Shown piece after piece: positions 34,808-43,178 of a stretch of DNA of 46,577 bases (position 1 is its first letter; every line of letters begins with the position of its first letter). This DNA is from a virus: the IMG/VR virus record IMGVR_UViG_3300031840_000709, positions 1-46,577 of that record; one strand, given 5' to 3'. The notes below the pieces were generated by a model. The model ran no database searches, was not told the DNA's origin, and worked only from the letters and a program-made list of their open reading frames with translations. Made by a program: the position numbers and the translations under genes.

Positions 34808-37800
34808 TATCCTAGTAGCCTGAATGTGTGTCTGATCGATCGGGTGGAGAAGCCCCACTCTTCACTGTAATCTAGCTTGGCTGCGTATGGCCTGTTAAGG
34901 TGGATCCTATCATCTCCTTTGATGCCCCAACACTTGATGTTGGTCACAGTTGATGTATCGTCGATAACTTTCAGAATCCAATACAGTTTGCCAAGCTTTG
35001 TTCTCTTTGCGATGATCTCTCTTGGAATAAACCAAGCGACGCCTAGGTCGTTATCCCAATCGCCGACAGACGGTACTGCATGTCTCCTAATAGATTCCTT
35101 GATGTGCTTTGTCATCACCAAATCGAACGGGAACATGCCTGTGATATTAGAAACGTTCTCGATCTTGTCCTCAACAGTAAAGTCAATCTCATCAGAGTAC
35201 TCTTTGATGTTTTCCTCCAGCTTCTTCGCGTTCTTTGGTCTGTCGTTAATGCACGCCATCCAAAAATGCTTGCAGCCGTTGAACCTTTCATCGGAAAGAG
35301 AATCTAATGCGCCTGATAGTCCTAACACGTTTAATGCCTTCTTGTTCAGTTTAGAATATACGATCCCTTCATTGAAAAGTAAATCCTCAATTTTGTCAAA
35401 CGGACGATTATTCATAATCTGCTCAACGGCCTTGTCACCTAGGCCCTTGATAGAGCTGAACGGCTGGAGCAGGGTCTTACCATCCTGCGAGATCTCCCAC
35501 TGCGGCGTGGACTTGTTGATGTCGATGGTCTCGATCGTAAAGCCATACTTTTGCGCTAGGGCAATCGCGCCCTCCTTTCTAGACTCTGGTTCCTTATCCA
35601 AGAAAGCCGCAGTCCAGCACTCTGGATAATAGTTTAGAAGCCAGGCACACTGGTAAGAAAGGATACTATAAGCAACAGCATGAGACTTATTAAACCCATA
35701 CCCAGAAAAATATTCAAAATTTCTCCAGAGTGCTTCGGCTGCTTCTGTATCGATTGACTTATCAGCACAGCCTTCAATAAATCTCTTTCTGATATCTTCT
35801 TTCTCTTCAGCACCTTTTCCTGTTCCTTTCTTCGTTAGAAGTTTGCGTAGCTTGTTGCCTTCTTCCAGGCTGATGTCTTTGCCCAGCTTGTGAGCCAGCA
35901 GAGCGATCTGCTCCTGGAAAATCAAGAAGCCCGCTGTCTCTTTGGTTACTTCCTCAACAATGCTGTTGAGATATTCGACACCCTCCAAGTCCTTCTTGGC
36001 CTTAACATACGACTTGTCAACGTTAGCACTTAGCGGGCCAGGACGATAGATCGAGGTGATGGCAGAGATATCAATAATGTCATTTGGTTTTGCGCGTTTC
36101 GCTAGGTTCTGTGCACCAGTGTTTGTGAACTGAAACACCCCAACAAACTTGCCCTTGTGAAAGATGTTCTTGTACACCTTCTCATCGTTCAAATCCAGAA
36201 CATCAGGGTGTAGCGTTGTGTCATAGTATTTTTTGACATCTTCAAAGGTTGGATTCTCTATATTGTGATATCGCTTGAGTACATGACTAATCGCTGATTC
36301 AATCATCGCCAGTGTAGACAGACCCAACAAATCAAACTTGATGAACCCAAGAGGCTCAAGGTGTCTAACGTTCATTCCTTCTGACCATGGAGTCTGGACA
36401 ACGCCACCAGAGCAAATCAGTGGCATGTGTTTGTCGAGATCTTCTCCAATCACCACGCCACCTGCATGTCGGCTAGTCGAGCGGACCTGCCCCACCATGG
36501 CCTCAACGTGAGACTTGATATGTGGATACTTGTGCAGGAACTTGCCAAGAGTTTCTGAAAACTCCATGACCTCCTCGAAGGTTGGCACATACACGCCGGC
36601 CTTGACGCCATGCTTTGCTTTTGCTTTTGGAGTTGCCTCTCGAACCATCACGCTTGTGACCGCGTTGACTTCTTGATAGGGCACGTCGTAAAGCTTACCA
36701 AGATCCTTGATAACAGAGCGTAGCTGCAGCGTGTTAAAGTTTGAGATTGGCACAACTGTGGTGTCTCCCCACCTCTCTGCTAGAATTTCTTTCAGACCAA
36801 AAGCATCGCTAACGTCATAGTCAATGTCTGGATAGTCAGTCGCGTCTGATCTCAAGAAACGGCTAAACAGTAGGCCGTATTTGATCGGATCGACTTGCGT
36901 GATGCCCAGCACATATGCAACAAGCGAGCCAGCGGCAGAGCCTCGGCCCGGGCCTGACAACATGTGTTCGTTGGCAGCGTCAGCGATCGCTTTCATTGTC
37001 AAGAAGTATTTGCCAAAGCCTCTCTCATTGATGACTTTTAACTCATGCTTCAGCCTATCGACATATTCAGTGTCGCCTTCTAGACTTAGCTTGCGAAGGC
37101 CTGCGATTGATTCCTTGATCAAAGCTTGCTCTGCTGTCGTGCCGTCTGGTACGACAAAGCCAGGTAGACGAACCGTATCGTCTGGCATGAAATCTTCTAC
37201 CAGTTGATGTGCGATCCAGTGAGTTTTCACTAATGAATTGTAAACCAAATCATCATCATACTCCACCCCACATTCTGCGGAGTACTTTTTGTAGGACTCC
37301 CACATTTGATCGCCGTTCTTTGGATATAGCTCATAACCAATCTCTTCGACGCCTCCAGGCAATTCAGATTTAAGCCAGTCGGGTGTCTTGCTTTTGCCAA
37401 GCCAACCTAGCCGTTTGTAAAGCTCTCTGTCTTTCCATGCCTCGGGGCTGGGATAATGGCTATCAGCGGTGGAGATCAGTTCAATCCCGAACTCCTCATG
37501 CATCTTGATAACGTATTGGTTTAGTCTGTGTTGCTCTGGGACATTGTTCCACTGTAGCTCACCAAACCAGCGATCGCCCAGAGCGTCCATCATCTTGGTG
37601 GTTGTCTCTCGCATGGCGTTCATGATCGCTTCTTCGTTTTCGCCTACCTTTCTAGATTTTGTGTCGCCGCTCTCGCTGACATATTCCTCGTAAACACAGT
37701 TATCCCAATAGTCGCCAGCATATACGCCACCGAGACATGCAGAGGCAGCAATGATGCCCTCTCCATACTTCTTCAGCATATCATAGTCTAGTCTAGGGTA

Positions 37801-38289
37801 ACGATAGAAATTGTCACCTTGGTGTGAATCTGATACAATCTTGAAGATATTGTTCAAGCCAGTCTGATTAATCGCAACAATCACAATGTGGCGACGTGAA
37901 TTAATCTTGTTTTTAGATTTACGCTTGGAGGCACCTTCGTCCTCGGCTGACACCTTGTCTGTGTCTGTGATCACCTTGCGTGCCTTCTTCTTGTCTTCTT
38001 TTACGGCCTCGTATTCTTCCTTCCACTCTTTGATGGAGGGCACGAAGTAAGCCTCGACACCAAAGATGGGCTTGAATTCTTTTCCGGCGGCTTTCATCTT
38101 CTTCGCATGAAGCACCTGGTATGACATGCCATTCATGTTTCCATGGTCTGTGAGCGCCAAGGCGTTCATGCCATTTTGATATGCGTAATCCATGTGGTCC
38201 TGCGGATAGCCAAAGCCGTCAAACACAGATCCAGCGACGCTGTGTGCATGCAAGCCCACAAACGGGATACTAGTCTCTACTCTTTCCAT
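34807..38289 (-). CDS. dnaE: DNA polymerase III alpha subunit (family C)
   Basis: A 1160-aa replicative polymerase of bacterial DnaE type. The N-terminal PHP domain has HAHS (14-17) and ALALTDHGNMNG. The palm has GPGRGSAAGSLVAYVLGI and YPDIDYDVSD with the catalytic Asp pair. The fingers have IYRPGPLSANVDKSY, and GYGFNKSHAVAYS precedes the helix-hairpin-helix and OB regions. Most phages with a helicase-exonuclease set encode family A or B polymerases, so a full-length family C enzyme is notable. Promoter at 38310-38337. Confidence 0.97.
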   Translation of the reverse strand: MERVETSIPFVGLHAHSVAGSVFDGFGYPQDHMDYAYQNGMNALALTDHGNMNGMSYQVLHAKKMKAAGKEFKPIFGVEAYFVPSIKEWKEEYEAVKEDKKKARKVITDTDKVSAEDEGASKRKSKNKINSRRHIVIVAINQTGLNNIFKIVSDSHQGDNFYRYPRLDYDMLKKYGEGIIAASACLGGVYAGDYWDNCVYEEYVSESGDTKSRKVGENEEAIMNAMRETTTKMMDALGDRWFGELQWNNVPEQHRLNQYVIKMHEEFGIELISTADSHYPSPEAWKDRELYKRLGWLGKSKTPDWLKSELPGGVEEIGYELYPKNGDQMWESYKKYSAECGVEYDDDLVYNSLVKTHWIAHQLVEDFMPDDTVRLPGFVVPDGTTAEQALIKESIAGLRKLSLEGDTEYVDRLKHELKVINERGFGKYFLTMKAIADAANEHMLSGPGRGSAAGSLVAYVLGITQVDPIKYGLLFSRFLRSDATDYPDIDYDVSDAFGLKEILAERWGDTTVVPISNFNTLQLRSVIKDLGKLYDVPYQEVNAVTSVMVREATPKAKAKHGVKAGVYVPTFEEVMEFSETLGKFLHKYPHIKSHVEAMVGQVRSTSRHAGGVVIGEDLDKHMPLICSGGVVQTPWSEGMNVRHLEPLGFIKFDLLGLSTLAMIESAISHVLKRYHNIENPTFEDVKKYYDTTLHPDVLDLNDEKVYKNIFHKGKFVGVFQFTNTGAQNLAKRAKPNDIIDISAITSIYRPGPLSANVDKSYVKAKKDLEGVEYLNSIVEEVTKETAGFLIFQEQIALLAHKLGKDISLEEGNKLRKLLTKKGTGKGAEEKEDIRKRFIEGCADKSIDTEAAEALWRNFEYFSGYGFNKSHAVAYSILSYQCAWLLNYYPECWTAAFLDKEPESRKEGAIALAQKYGFTIETIDINKSTPQWEISQDGKTLLQPFSSIKGLGDKAVEQIMNNRPFDKIEDLLFNEGIVYSKLNKKALNVLGLSGALDSLSDERFNGCKHFWMACINDRPKNAKKLEENIKEYSDEIDFTVEDKIENVSNITGMFPFDLVMTKHIKESIRRHAVPSVGDWDNDLGVAWFIPREIIAKRTKLGKLYWILKVIDDTSTVTNIKCWGIKGDDRIHLNRPYAAKLDYSEEWGFSTRSIRHTFRLLG

Positions 38290-38309
38290 TTAAAACCTCT
38301 CTCGGTATT

Positions 38310-38337
38310 AATATAAGAATTAACTGCGGATTGTAAA
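38310..38337 (-). promoter_or_regulatory. Promoter, 16-bp spacer
   Basis: TTTACA-N16-TATATT, ATTCT before the -10. It is upstream of dnaE. Confidence 0.65.
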
Positions 38338-38550
38338 CTAAAGGGTGCCGTGATTTTTAACAATTAGATATTGCGTGGTTTTTTCCAAACTTAAGCTATT
38401 TGGCATTGGCACGAACGGCAACAGTGCGTGAAGCGTAAAGAAGCCCGAAGTTACCAGAAGGCGGCACCCTATCGTCAGGGCGAACCACATGTGCGAGAAG
38501 TATCCGCTGTGGCCGTTTTCTTTTGCGTGTTTTGTAAATAAGTTATTCAT
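38338..38550 (-). CDS. Small membrane protein (DUF6356-like)
   Basis: A 70-aa protein with a membrane segment and a recognisable block, MWFALTIGCRLLVTSGFFTL, then HALLPFVPMP and LSLEKTTQYL, matching small uncharacterised DUF6356-type proteins of bacteria and phages. The ATG at 38550 was chosen for GGAG six bases upstream. It overlaps the upstream gene by 8 bp. Confidence 0.7.
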   Translation of the reverse strand: MNNLFTKHAKENGHSGYFSHMWFALTIGCRLLVTSGFFTLHALLPFVPMPNSLSLEKTTQYLIVKNHGTL

Positions 38551-39394
38551 CATCAACTCCTATCTGATTCCATTCAGAATATTTAAGTATTTTCGGTTTT
38601 GTTACCTTCACATCACTAGCAAGAAAAGCGCGGTAGTCTTCCCAGCCAGACAGTGAATGATAATTCTCAACATCAATTTTTATATAATCTCCGAAATCTA
38701 AACCCTCAAATACTTTTTTAAGATCAAATCCCCTATAACTATAGCGCTCGTCCCTGGAAAGCCTTTTCTCTCTGTCCGGTGCCCATAGGCCAGAAGACGT
38801 TGTTACGGACTCTTCTACCAGCTTTTTTACTTGTAACTCTGTGAGTGTAAAGGATAAATACAGATTGTCTTTAACAGTCTCATCATTGTAGGCCAGCGCC
38901 ACATCAGACTCTATAATTTTTTTCCTGTGTTCTCTGGCTAGTCTTGGATTAATATATCCATACGGCCAACAAACATAAAATCTGTGAGGCCTCAAGTGTT
39001 GGCTCAAAGATCCAAGTATCTTACTGGCTGACTGCGCGCCGAATACCGCTGACCACGCCAGGTTGTCTCTTTTGTTTATATCTTTGATCGCTAGGGGCAC
39101 ATAATATATACGGATTGGCTTCTTGACTGCTGCCTTGTCGAACTCAAAATGTCGGTAGTCATAGACAGGATCTTGCACCTTCTCTCCGACTTGGTACCTA
39201 ATCAGCGGCGTGACTTCATCGTTACACACGATCCAGATGCTGTCGCAGCCGGCGTGTGCGCATTCCGCAACTGCCCTCTCTACTGCCAAGTAGTTTGGTG
39301 CTATGGGCATCAAGCTAGCATGCCATGGCATATCAAAGTCTGTCGACAGGCCAGAGACCGGTATGATCCCGGCTATGTGTTTTTTTGAAGACAT
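38543..39394 (-). CDS. Nucleotidyltransferase-like protein
   Basis: A 283-aa protein starting HIAGIIPVSG with MPWHASLMPIAPNYLAVERA, then CAHAGCDSIWIV. This resembles the N-terminal Rossmann-like fold of GT-A nucleotidyltransferases (G-x-G-start, then a MPxxxLMPI segment), but the usual catalytic signature (GxGTRM) is not present, so the enzyme activity is uncertain. It is paired with the next gene, overlapping it by 22 bp. Confidence 0.55.
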   Translation of the reverse strand: MSSKKHIAGIIPVSGLSTDFDMPWHASLMPIAPNYLAVERAVAECAHAGCDSIWIVCNDEVTPLIRYQVGEKVQDPVYDYRHFEFDKAAVKKPIRIYYVPLAIKDINKRDNLAWSAVFGAQSASKILGSLSQHLRPHRFYVCWPYGYINPRLAREHRKKIIESDVALAYNDETVKDNLYLSFTLTELQVKKLVEESVTTSSGLWAPDREKRLSRDERYSYRGFDLKKVFEGLDFGDYIKIDVENYHSLSGWEDYRAFLASDVKVTKPKILKYSEWNQIGVDDE

Positions 39395-40074
39395 TTATAA
39401 ACTGGGTATATATCTCTTTTCCAGAGGCTCATAGCGATTTCTTTGTTAAGATGTTTCTTGAGCATATCTCTAACTTTGAACCTAACCATTGTATCACTAT
39501 ACTCAAAGCTTTTTAATTGACTGTCGGTTAAAAAAGACTCGCACAGCAAATCTAGGTACCTTTGGTTACCATCGATTCGCCTGCTTTTAAAAAACGTCAC
39601 TTTATTAACAAAATCGTCATCTGATATTATCTGCTTGCAGGAAAGATCGTATAGACCTTTGCAGTCAAACCAATCGACAACTCGATAATGCACAAGCTCT
39701 TTGTTGTTTTCAACACCGCCAACATTTTCTGAATCAAAGACATGTAAGTTGTCATAACGGATCTCGAAGGTGTTGTGTCCGGTGATCACCTTGATCGTCT
39801 TGTCATTTTGGTCAACCCTTATCTTCGAGATCTTATCAACGAAAGGGCACATGCCCCTTGCATAAAGATCGTAGCACATGGAAGCCCATGGCTCCTCTAT
39901 GCCCTCGTAAGAATGGTGATAGGGCACTCTATTTTTCAACAAATGGAAGTTGTTTTTATGGGCAAACTCAACGGCGTCTATGTCAGCGCCTATGACAACG
40001 TCTGGCCAATAAAAATCAGCATCCACATTCCTCGTGCTCGTCGCATCTTTGTTGAAGTTTTCTGTCTTTTTCAA
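39373..40074 (-). CDS. Hypothetical protein, Rossmann-like N terminus
   Basis: A 233-aa protein; WPDVVIGADIDAVEFAHKNN may be a Rossmann-type strand-loop-helix, followed by DLYARGMCPFVD. No family recognised. The neighbouring nucleotidyltransferase-like protein suggests a shared sugar- or nucleotide-modifying task (inference). The frame opens with TTG at 40074. A GTG at 40026 just after the upstream gene's end is an alternative. Confidence 0.55.
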   Translation of the reverse strand: MKKTENFNKDATSTRNVDADFYWPDVVIGADIDAVEFAHKNNFHLLKNRVPYHHSYEGIEEPWASMCYDLYARGMCPFVDKISKIRVDQNDKTIKVITGHNTFEIRYDNLHVFDSENVGGVENNKELVHYRVVDWFDCKGLYDLSCKQIISDDDFVNKVTFFKSRRIDGNQRYLDLLCESFLTDSQLKSFEYSDTMVRFKVRDMLKKHLNKEIAMSLWKRDIYPVYKCLQKNT

Positions 40075-40723
40075 TTTGTCTCTGCCATTTTCTTAATAAA
40101 CGATAGTGCTTTGGCCGCTCTTTGCATCGGCCTTCGGCCTTTTTGTAGCGTATTCCGGTGACCCACGATGCCAGCCAGATGCGGTGCTCTGTCTTATAGC
40201 GGCACTGCTTTTTAACTTTTGGAATTTGCTTAACAATGTGCTGCATCCAGGTTGTGGCGGCAGAGTGCGGATTAGTGCGAACTGTGCCGTAAGCTTTTTC
40301 ATAGAAAGGCCATTGCTGTAAGATACCAATTGCCATAGGAGTTCTCTTGTTCTTGCTGAACCTTCGATCGCCTTTCGCATCGGTTCGGAAGCCAGACTCC
40401 ATGCACGCGGCTGCCAACAACATACCTCGCATGGAAGGTGGCGGTGCGTACGTCTTTTCAATATCAATTAGCGCGTCGACCAGCTCTTCAGACGGGTCTG
40501 GATTAAACCTACAATCTCTCATCGCGTAATGCTTGATCTCTTCATACGTTACAGGGCCGTTGTAGACTTGTATGTAGTCGTTCTTATTGGTCGGCTTGGC
40601 ATAGTTGATCGTCTGGACGTATTCAGGCTGATCGGCCGCGGCTGTGTTGATCGGCTTGTCAAAGCTGTAAAGTGGCGCAGATATTAAAGAAACTGCAAAA
40701 AGTATGGGGCTAAGATTTTTCAT
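40016..40723 (-). CDS. Secreted lytic transglycosylase
   Basis: A 235-aa protein with a signal peptide (MKNLSPILFAVSLISAPLYS) and a lysozyme-like fold. The catalytic Glu is in MLLAAACMESGFRTDA and the second family motif in PMAIGILQQWPF, as in SLT-type transglycosylases that cleave peptidoglycan. A basic C terminus with several Cys follows. It could open the cell wall for DNA entry or lysis; the signal peptide favours export through the host Sec pathway. AAGAGGATAAAAA precedes the ATG. Confidence 0.85.
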   Translation of the reverse strand: MKNLSPILFAVSLISAPLYSFDKPINTAAADQPEYVQTINYAKPTNKNDYIQVYNGPVTYEEIKHYAMRDCRFNPDPSEELVDALIDIEKTYAPPPSMRGMLLAAACMESGFRTDAKGDRRFSKNKRTPMAIGILQQWPFYEKAYGTVRTNPHSAATTWMQHIVKQIPKVKKQCRYKTEHRIWLASWVTGIRYKKAEGRCKERPKHYRLLRKWQRQIEKDRKLQQRCDEHEECGC

Positions 40724-40747
40724 TTTTTATCCTCTTAATGGGATTAA

Positions 40748-41011
40748 TTAGTCCTCAAAAAACCCTATTACATGATTTTCTAACACCACGTGATGTTTTT
40801 CTCCGAAAAGATCGATTTGCTCGACAACATGACGTGGCACAACCAGCCTCAAGCCTTCGCGCAAGCCGGAATTATCGCTTGATTTCAATAACTTAACCAT
40901 AGCATGCGCAGAAAGCTCCTCTTTGTAATCATCTGGCACTAGAATACCTGACTCTTTCTTTTCTTCCAAGATCGGCTCGACAAGCAGATATCTATTCATA
41001 GGAAACAACAT
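40748..41011 (-). CDS. GroES-like co-chaperonin
   Basis: An 87-aa protein, MLFPMNRYLLVEPILEEKKE, with SGILVPDDYK (mobile-loop region), then GLRLVVPRHVVEQI and ENHVIGFFED. It matches phage GroES/gp31-type co-chaperonins that cap the GroEL cavity. The partner GroEL is 12.4 kb away. The ATG at 41011 follows GGGGGTATAG. Confidence 0.8.
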   Translation of the reverse strand: MLFPMNRYLLVEPILEEKKESGILVPDDYKEELSAHAMVKLLKSSDNSGLREGLRLVVPRHVVEQIDLFGEKHHVVLENHVIGFFED

Positions 41012-41260
41012 CTATACCCCCGAAACAGTCTTTCGAATCTTTTCAAAGTAATCAGTAAACTGGTCGATGTCGTCGTCCTTCTTTAACATTCTGTACGCAC
41101 GAACTGCTTGACGAAGCTCATCGCCCGTCAGCCAGCCATTCTGCACATAGTTCTTGCGGAGATCTCTCTTGTGCTCCTTGAAAGGCTCCATTTCGTCTTC
41201 GATCGCCTTAAAGGCTTTGATAAAGTCAACAACATAATCTTCTTTAGTCTGGTCGCTCAT
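41012..41260 (-). CDS. Hypothetical helical protein
   Basis: An 82-aa helical protein, DYVVDFIKAFKAIEDEMEPF, then KRDLRKNYVQNGWLTGDELR and AVRAYRMLKK. The spacing of the second segment is faintly like GapR/DUF2312 DNA-binding proteins, which I consider unproven. GGAGGAAAG precedes the ATG and a promoter lies at 41285-41312. It is coupled to the GroES-like gene. Confidence 0.6.
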   Translation of the reverse strand: MSDQTKEDYVVDFIKAFKAIEDEMEPFKEHKRDLRKNYVQNGWLTGDELRQAVRAYRMLKKDDDIDQFTDYFEKIRKTVSGV

Positions 41261-41284
41261 TCTTTCCTCCTGTGAGCATACTAT

Positions 41285-41312
41285 AAGATAATAACCATTT
41301 TTTGTGCGTCAA
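41285..41312 (-). promoter_or_regulatory. Promoter, 16-bp spacer
   Basis: TTGACG-N16-TATCTT, GTTAT before the -10. It is upstream of the gene starting at 41260. Confidence 0.6.
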
Positions 41313-41316
41313 GTGC

Positions 41317-43173
41317 TTAAATGATTTCACATGCGCCGCCTGCACAAGCTAGCTCGCCACTTAAGTTTGTGTCATCTTCGAGTTCAACAACCTTTCTTAA
41401 GTCGATGTCCTCTAGCGCCTGCATCAACACTTGATATTTTTCTGGTGAACAGTCTTCAAACGGAGCTTGTTTGTACGTACCCCCATCGGCTGGCAGCACA
41501 CTTAAGCCGTTGTAGCAGGAGCGGTTGTCCCACATCCATTCACCAACATCAGTCCATTCGCTGTCTCTGATTGAAACGGTGGCTGAAACGTTATGAGTGT
41601 TCTGGCCGCTACGGTGGCCATTTCTCACCCACTCGTCTGTAACTTTGTTGATTCTCCTCAAAAGCTGCAAGGCAGACTCTTGTCGAGTAATCGCACCCTC
41701 TGGGGATCTTTGGGGCACGGAAATTACCGCAGTGTCATGTGGCCTGAAGTACTCGTCCTCGATAAGCTCTGGGTGGTTAATATAGAGATACAGATAGATG
41801 GACTCGTTCTTGCCAACGCGGAGGCGCCTAATATAATGGTCGTTGTGCCATGCGTGGATGCCTGAACTGGTGCCAAGCGTAAGTGATGTGGTGCCAGCTG
41901 GCTTCACACAAGTTGTGCGAGATGCCTGCTTAATACCAATCATACTAGCTACACGCCTGTTCTCTTCTTTGACAGCTTTTGCAGCTGCTTTCATATCTAG
42001 ATTTAGAACCTTGCCTGATGCGATGCCAGTCATGGACACTCCAATAAGTGCGTCTTTTTCAGTTGTTCGCCTCCACACATCTCTTAAGTAGTGAAAGTCA
42101 GTATAACCGGCCTGCAGGGTCGCAATAAATGAAGCAGCCTTGGCTCGCTCTTCGTACTCCTCTTGTGTCGCGACATCCGATACGTTTACCTCGGCCAGAT
42201 TGCAAAACTGGTAAGGCCGGAGTGCGATCTCGCAGCACGGGTTGGTTCCCCAGTCTTTGTCGTTTGTGAAGTAAAAGCCAGGCTCGCCTGACCCGCTCTC
42301 TTTTACACGATCCCAAATTTGCTGGAAGAACTCCTTTGTAATTCTGTGGCGCATTAAGACAACTGAGTTATTTGCTCTTCCTCGTTGAGGGTTGCTCTCC
42401 CACCAATTTCCTGACTTTGCAGCGAGCATCTCTTTATCATCGGCTGAAAAAAGCGATATAAGAGCAGCGCGACGAATGCCCCCGGCAAGAACAGCGTCAG
42501 CAATATAACAAATAATGTCGTGTACTTCGATAGGCTCAAGCTTATCACCATCCTCTTTTTCGTAAAGAACGCCCTCAACCTTCAAAAGGCACTCTTTCAA
42601 AGGCTGCGGTCCGGGAGCTTTGCCCCCGCTAGTAACTAGTCGGCTTCCTTTCGGACGGATATCAGAAAAATCAAATTTTATTCTTGTGCCGCCTTTAAAA
42701 TAAGATTGCATTAAAATCTTAACGGCATCGGACCATCCTTCAATAGAATCTCCAACAAGATATCGCCTGGCGCGCTTGGAGTTTGGTTTTCTAATTTCTG
42801 GTAATTTGTCTACGTGGTGCCTTTGCACAGAAAAGCCCACGCCCGTTCCGCCAAGTAAAAGAAACATGCACTCACTGAAAGCGTCAGTATGGTCAATAGG
42901 CATATAGGCACAATTATAAATCCTGTTAGGTGCCACTTCAACCGGCTTCCCGCCGAATTGCATGGATCGCATTGAAGGTAATACTTTTTTTTCATAAACA
43001 TATCTGTAAGCCTCGTCGATCTCCCCCTTAAGATCTGGATACTTCTTCATGTGCATCTTTTTGTTTCGTGTAACTAGTTCCTCCCAGGTCTCTCTTCTGT
43101 TTTTTTCGGGCAGATACCTAGCGTACTTCATATGAACCGTGATGTCTGATAAAATCTTATTTGCTATATCCAT
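41317..43173 (-). CDS. Ribonucleotide reductase, class II (adenosylcobalamin-dependent)
   Basis: A 618-aa monomeric-type RNR. The finger-loop signature NPCCEIALRPYQFCNLAEVN holds the active-site Asn, Cys and Glu. IYNCAY near residue 87 carries the substrate-site Cys. KPAGTTSLTLG is the phosphate-binding segment, and the C-terminal tail CAGGAC is the redox pair. No radical-generating small subunit gene (NrdB) or NrdG is present nearby, as expected for class II. It makes dNTPs, so the phage depends on host cobalamin. AAGGAATAAG precedes the ATG. Confidence 0.93.
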   Translation of the reverse strand: MDIANKILSDITVHMKYARYLPEKNRRETWEELVTRNKKMHMKKYPDLKGEIDEAYRYVYEKKVLPSMRSMQFGGKPVEVAPNRIYNCAYMPIDHTDAFSECMFLLLGGTGVGFSVQRHHVDKLPEIRKPNSKRARRYLVGDSIEGWSDAVKILMQSYFKGGTRIKFDFSDIRPKGSRLVTSGGKAPGPQPLKECLLKVEGVLYEKEDGDKLEPIEVHDIICYIADAVLAGGIRRAALISLFSADDKEMLAAKSGNWWESNPQRGRANNSVVLMRHRITKEFFQQIWDRVKESGSGEPGFYFTNDKDWGTNPCCEIALRPYQFCNLAEVNVSDVATQEEYEERAKAASFIATLQAGYTDFHYLRDVWRRTTEKDALIGVSMTGIASGKVLNLDMKAAAKAVKEENRRVASMIGIKQASRTTCVKPAGTTSLTLGTSSGIHAWHNDHYIRRLRVGKNESIYLYLYINHPELIEDEYFRPHDTAVISVPQRSPEGAITRQESALQLLRRINKVTDEWVRNGHRSGQNTHNVSATVSIRDSEWTDVGEWMWDNRSCYNGLSVLPADGGTYKQAPFEDCSPEKYQVLMQALEDIDLRKVVELEDDTNLSGELACAGGACEII

Positions 43174-43178
43174 GTGTC

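Noticed and set aside
34877-35629. A 250-codon plus-strand frame opposite dnaE
   Set aside because: Antisense to the conserved polymerase coding region, with Ser/Leu/Ile-rich low-quality composition and no promoter or ribosome site.
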